Shown: positions 14,049-14,710 of the stretch, piece after piece | How positions within the stretch are numbered: position 1 is the stretch's first letter | How the letters are laid out: the number at the start of each line of letters is the position of its first letter | NCBI GenBank assembly: GCA_020353115.1 | Contig: CP070687.1 | Location: 107,171-121,880, forward strand | From: Bacteroidales bacterium | GTDB taxonomy: Bacteria > Bacteroidota > Bacteroidia > Bacteroidales > VadinHA17 | DNA: 14,710 nt | Direction of reading: 5' to 3' | Translations under genes and position numbers: made by a program | Notes under the pieces: model-generated | Told to the model about the DNA's origin: nothing | The model's input: the letters and a program-made list of their open reading frames with translations, nothing else | The model's database searches: none

Positions 14049-14710
14049 ATGAAGATTATGGCTCAGTTAAAACTAATGTTAGCCATACTGGCTGTTGCGT
14101 TCATTTCAACTTTCAGTATTACGGGTCAGGATACTGTAAAGATCACCTCACCGAAGGAGCATTTTGGCTTTACTCCCGGTGATGACAGGATGCTCTTTGA
14201 TTACAACAGTTTAATCGAATATATGTCTGTTCTGGATAGGGCTTCGCCCAGGCTCAGGTTGGTGGAAATAGGCAAATCGCCTTTGGGAAAGACAATGTAT
14301 ATTGCATTCATATCGGCAGCAGAGAATATAGCCATGCTTGATGAACTCAGGGATCTTAACCGTGAACTGGCTTTAAATCCCGATATTCCTGAAGAAAAGC
14401 GGAAGGAAATGATTGACCGGGGTAAAGTGTTTGTATTGGGTACTCTTTCCATGCATTCCGGGGAAGTTGCCCCTTCACAGGCTTCTCCGCTGATTGCATA
14501 TGAACTGGTTACAACGGAAGATCCGGTCATCCGGGAACGGATGAATAACGTGGTTTATATGATGGTCCCTAATCACAATCCGGATGGGATGGATTTTGTT
14601 GTCAATAATTATAAGAAATATAAAGGGACCAGGTATGACGGAGCATCGTTGCCCGGGGTCTACCATAAGTATGTAGGACATGATAATAACAGGGATTTTG
14701 TAATACTTTC
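14049..14710 (+). CDS. M14 family zinc carboxypeptidase, N-terminal part (cut by window end)
   Basis: The open frame from ATG 14049 runs off the window, giving 220 complete codons. A signal peptide (about residues 1-26, ending near SITGQ) predicts export. The M14 signatures are visible: zinc ligands H136 and E139 in TLSMHSGEVAPSQ (HxxE motif), VPNHNPDGMD (173-182) and GHDNNRDF (210-217), which matches the substrate-binding Asn-Arg pair of carboxypeptidase A. The third zinc histidine and the catalytic glutamate would lie beyond the window. Related Bacteroidota proteins are much longer, with C-terminal extensions. It begins 60 bp after the second DUF1080 gene, on the same strand; membership of the same transcript is possible. 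Confidence 0.9.
   Translation, partial: MKIMAQLKLMLAILAVAFISTFSITGQDTVKITSPKEHFGFTPGDDRMLFDYNSLIEYMSVLDRASPRLRLVEIGKSPLGKTMYIAFISAAENIAMLDELRDLNRELALNPDIPEEKRKEMIDRGKVFVLGTLSMHSGEVAPSQASPLIAYELVTTEDPVIRERMNNVVYMMVPNHNPDGMDFVVNNYKKYKGTRYDGASLPGVYHKYVGHDNNRDFVIL

Overview
The window looks like a chromosomal segment of a Bacteroidota bacterium, probably an environmental Bacteroidales-like lineage. The reasons are: a near-perfect Bacteroidetes-type promoter (TTTG, 19 bp, TAATTTTG) just before the first gene; moderately AT-rich DNA with hardly any Shine-Dalgarno sequences; several TTG starts; a pair of secreted DUF1080 proteins; and a DEDDh exonuclease/GIY-YIG fusion of the kind common in this phylum. 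No tRNA, rRNA, CRISPR array, transposase or phage gene was recognised.

Layout. (1) 1-2938, plus strand: promoter and compact three-gene operon pntAA-pntAB-pntB for the proton-translocating NAD(P) transhydrogenase, which uses the proton gradient to make NADPH from NADH. (2) 2995-5999, minus strand: a 472-aa conserved protein of unknown function and a 452-aa DEDDh exonuclease/GIY-YIG/UvrC-type cysteine protein. A 227-bp gap rich in inverted and direct repeats lies between them. (3) 6106-7730, plus strand: a PLP-dependent class IV aminotransferase/lyase, a 99-aa unknown protein and an acylphosphatase. (4) 7731-12072, minus strand: four tightly spaced genes, transcribed from high to low coordinates: a CPA2-type cation/proton antiporter with RCK domains, the radical SAM enzyme AmrS, a UPF0158 protein, and the MEMO-family protein AmrB. 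AmrS and AmrB are two parts of the AmmeMemoRadiSam system; the third part (AMMECR1, AmrA) is not in the window. The amrB stop codon directly abuts the acylphosphatase stop codon. (5) 12073-12580: a 508-bp divergent intergenic region with a GC-rich REP-like palindrome block, an 11-bp direct repeat and a cluster of TCCTGA/TCAGGA half-sites. (6) 12581-14710, plus strand: two tandem exported DUF1080 (3-keto-disaccharide hydrolase-like) proteins and the first 220 residues of an exported M14 zinc carboxypeptidase, cut by the window end.

Most genes are recognisable housekeeping or accessory types. The least explained parts are the four-gene antiporter/AmrS/UPF0158/AmrB cluster, the 472-aa and 99-aa unknown proteins, and the two structured intergenic regions. 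I did not find convincing evidence of a wholly new system. The four-gene minus-strand cluster is the best candidate for an unexplored functional association.
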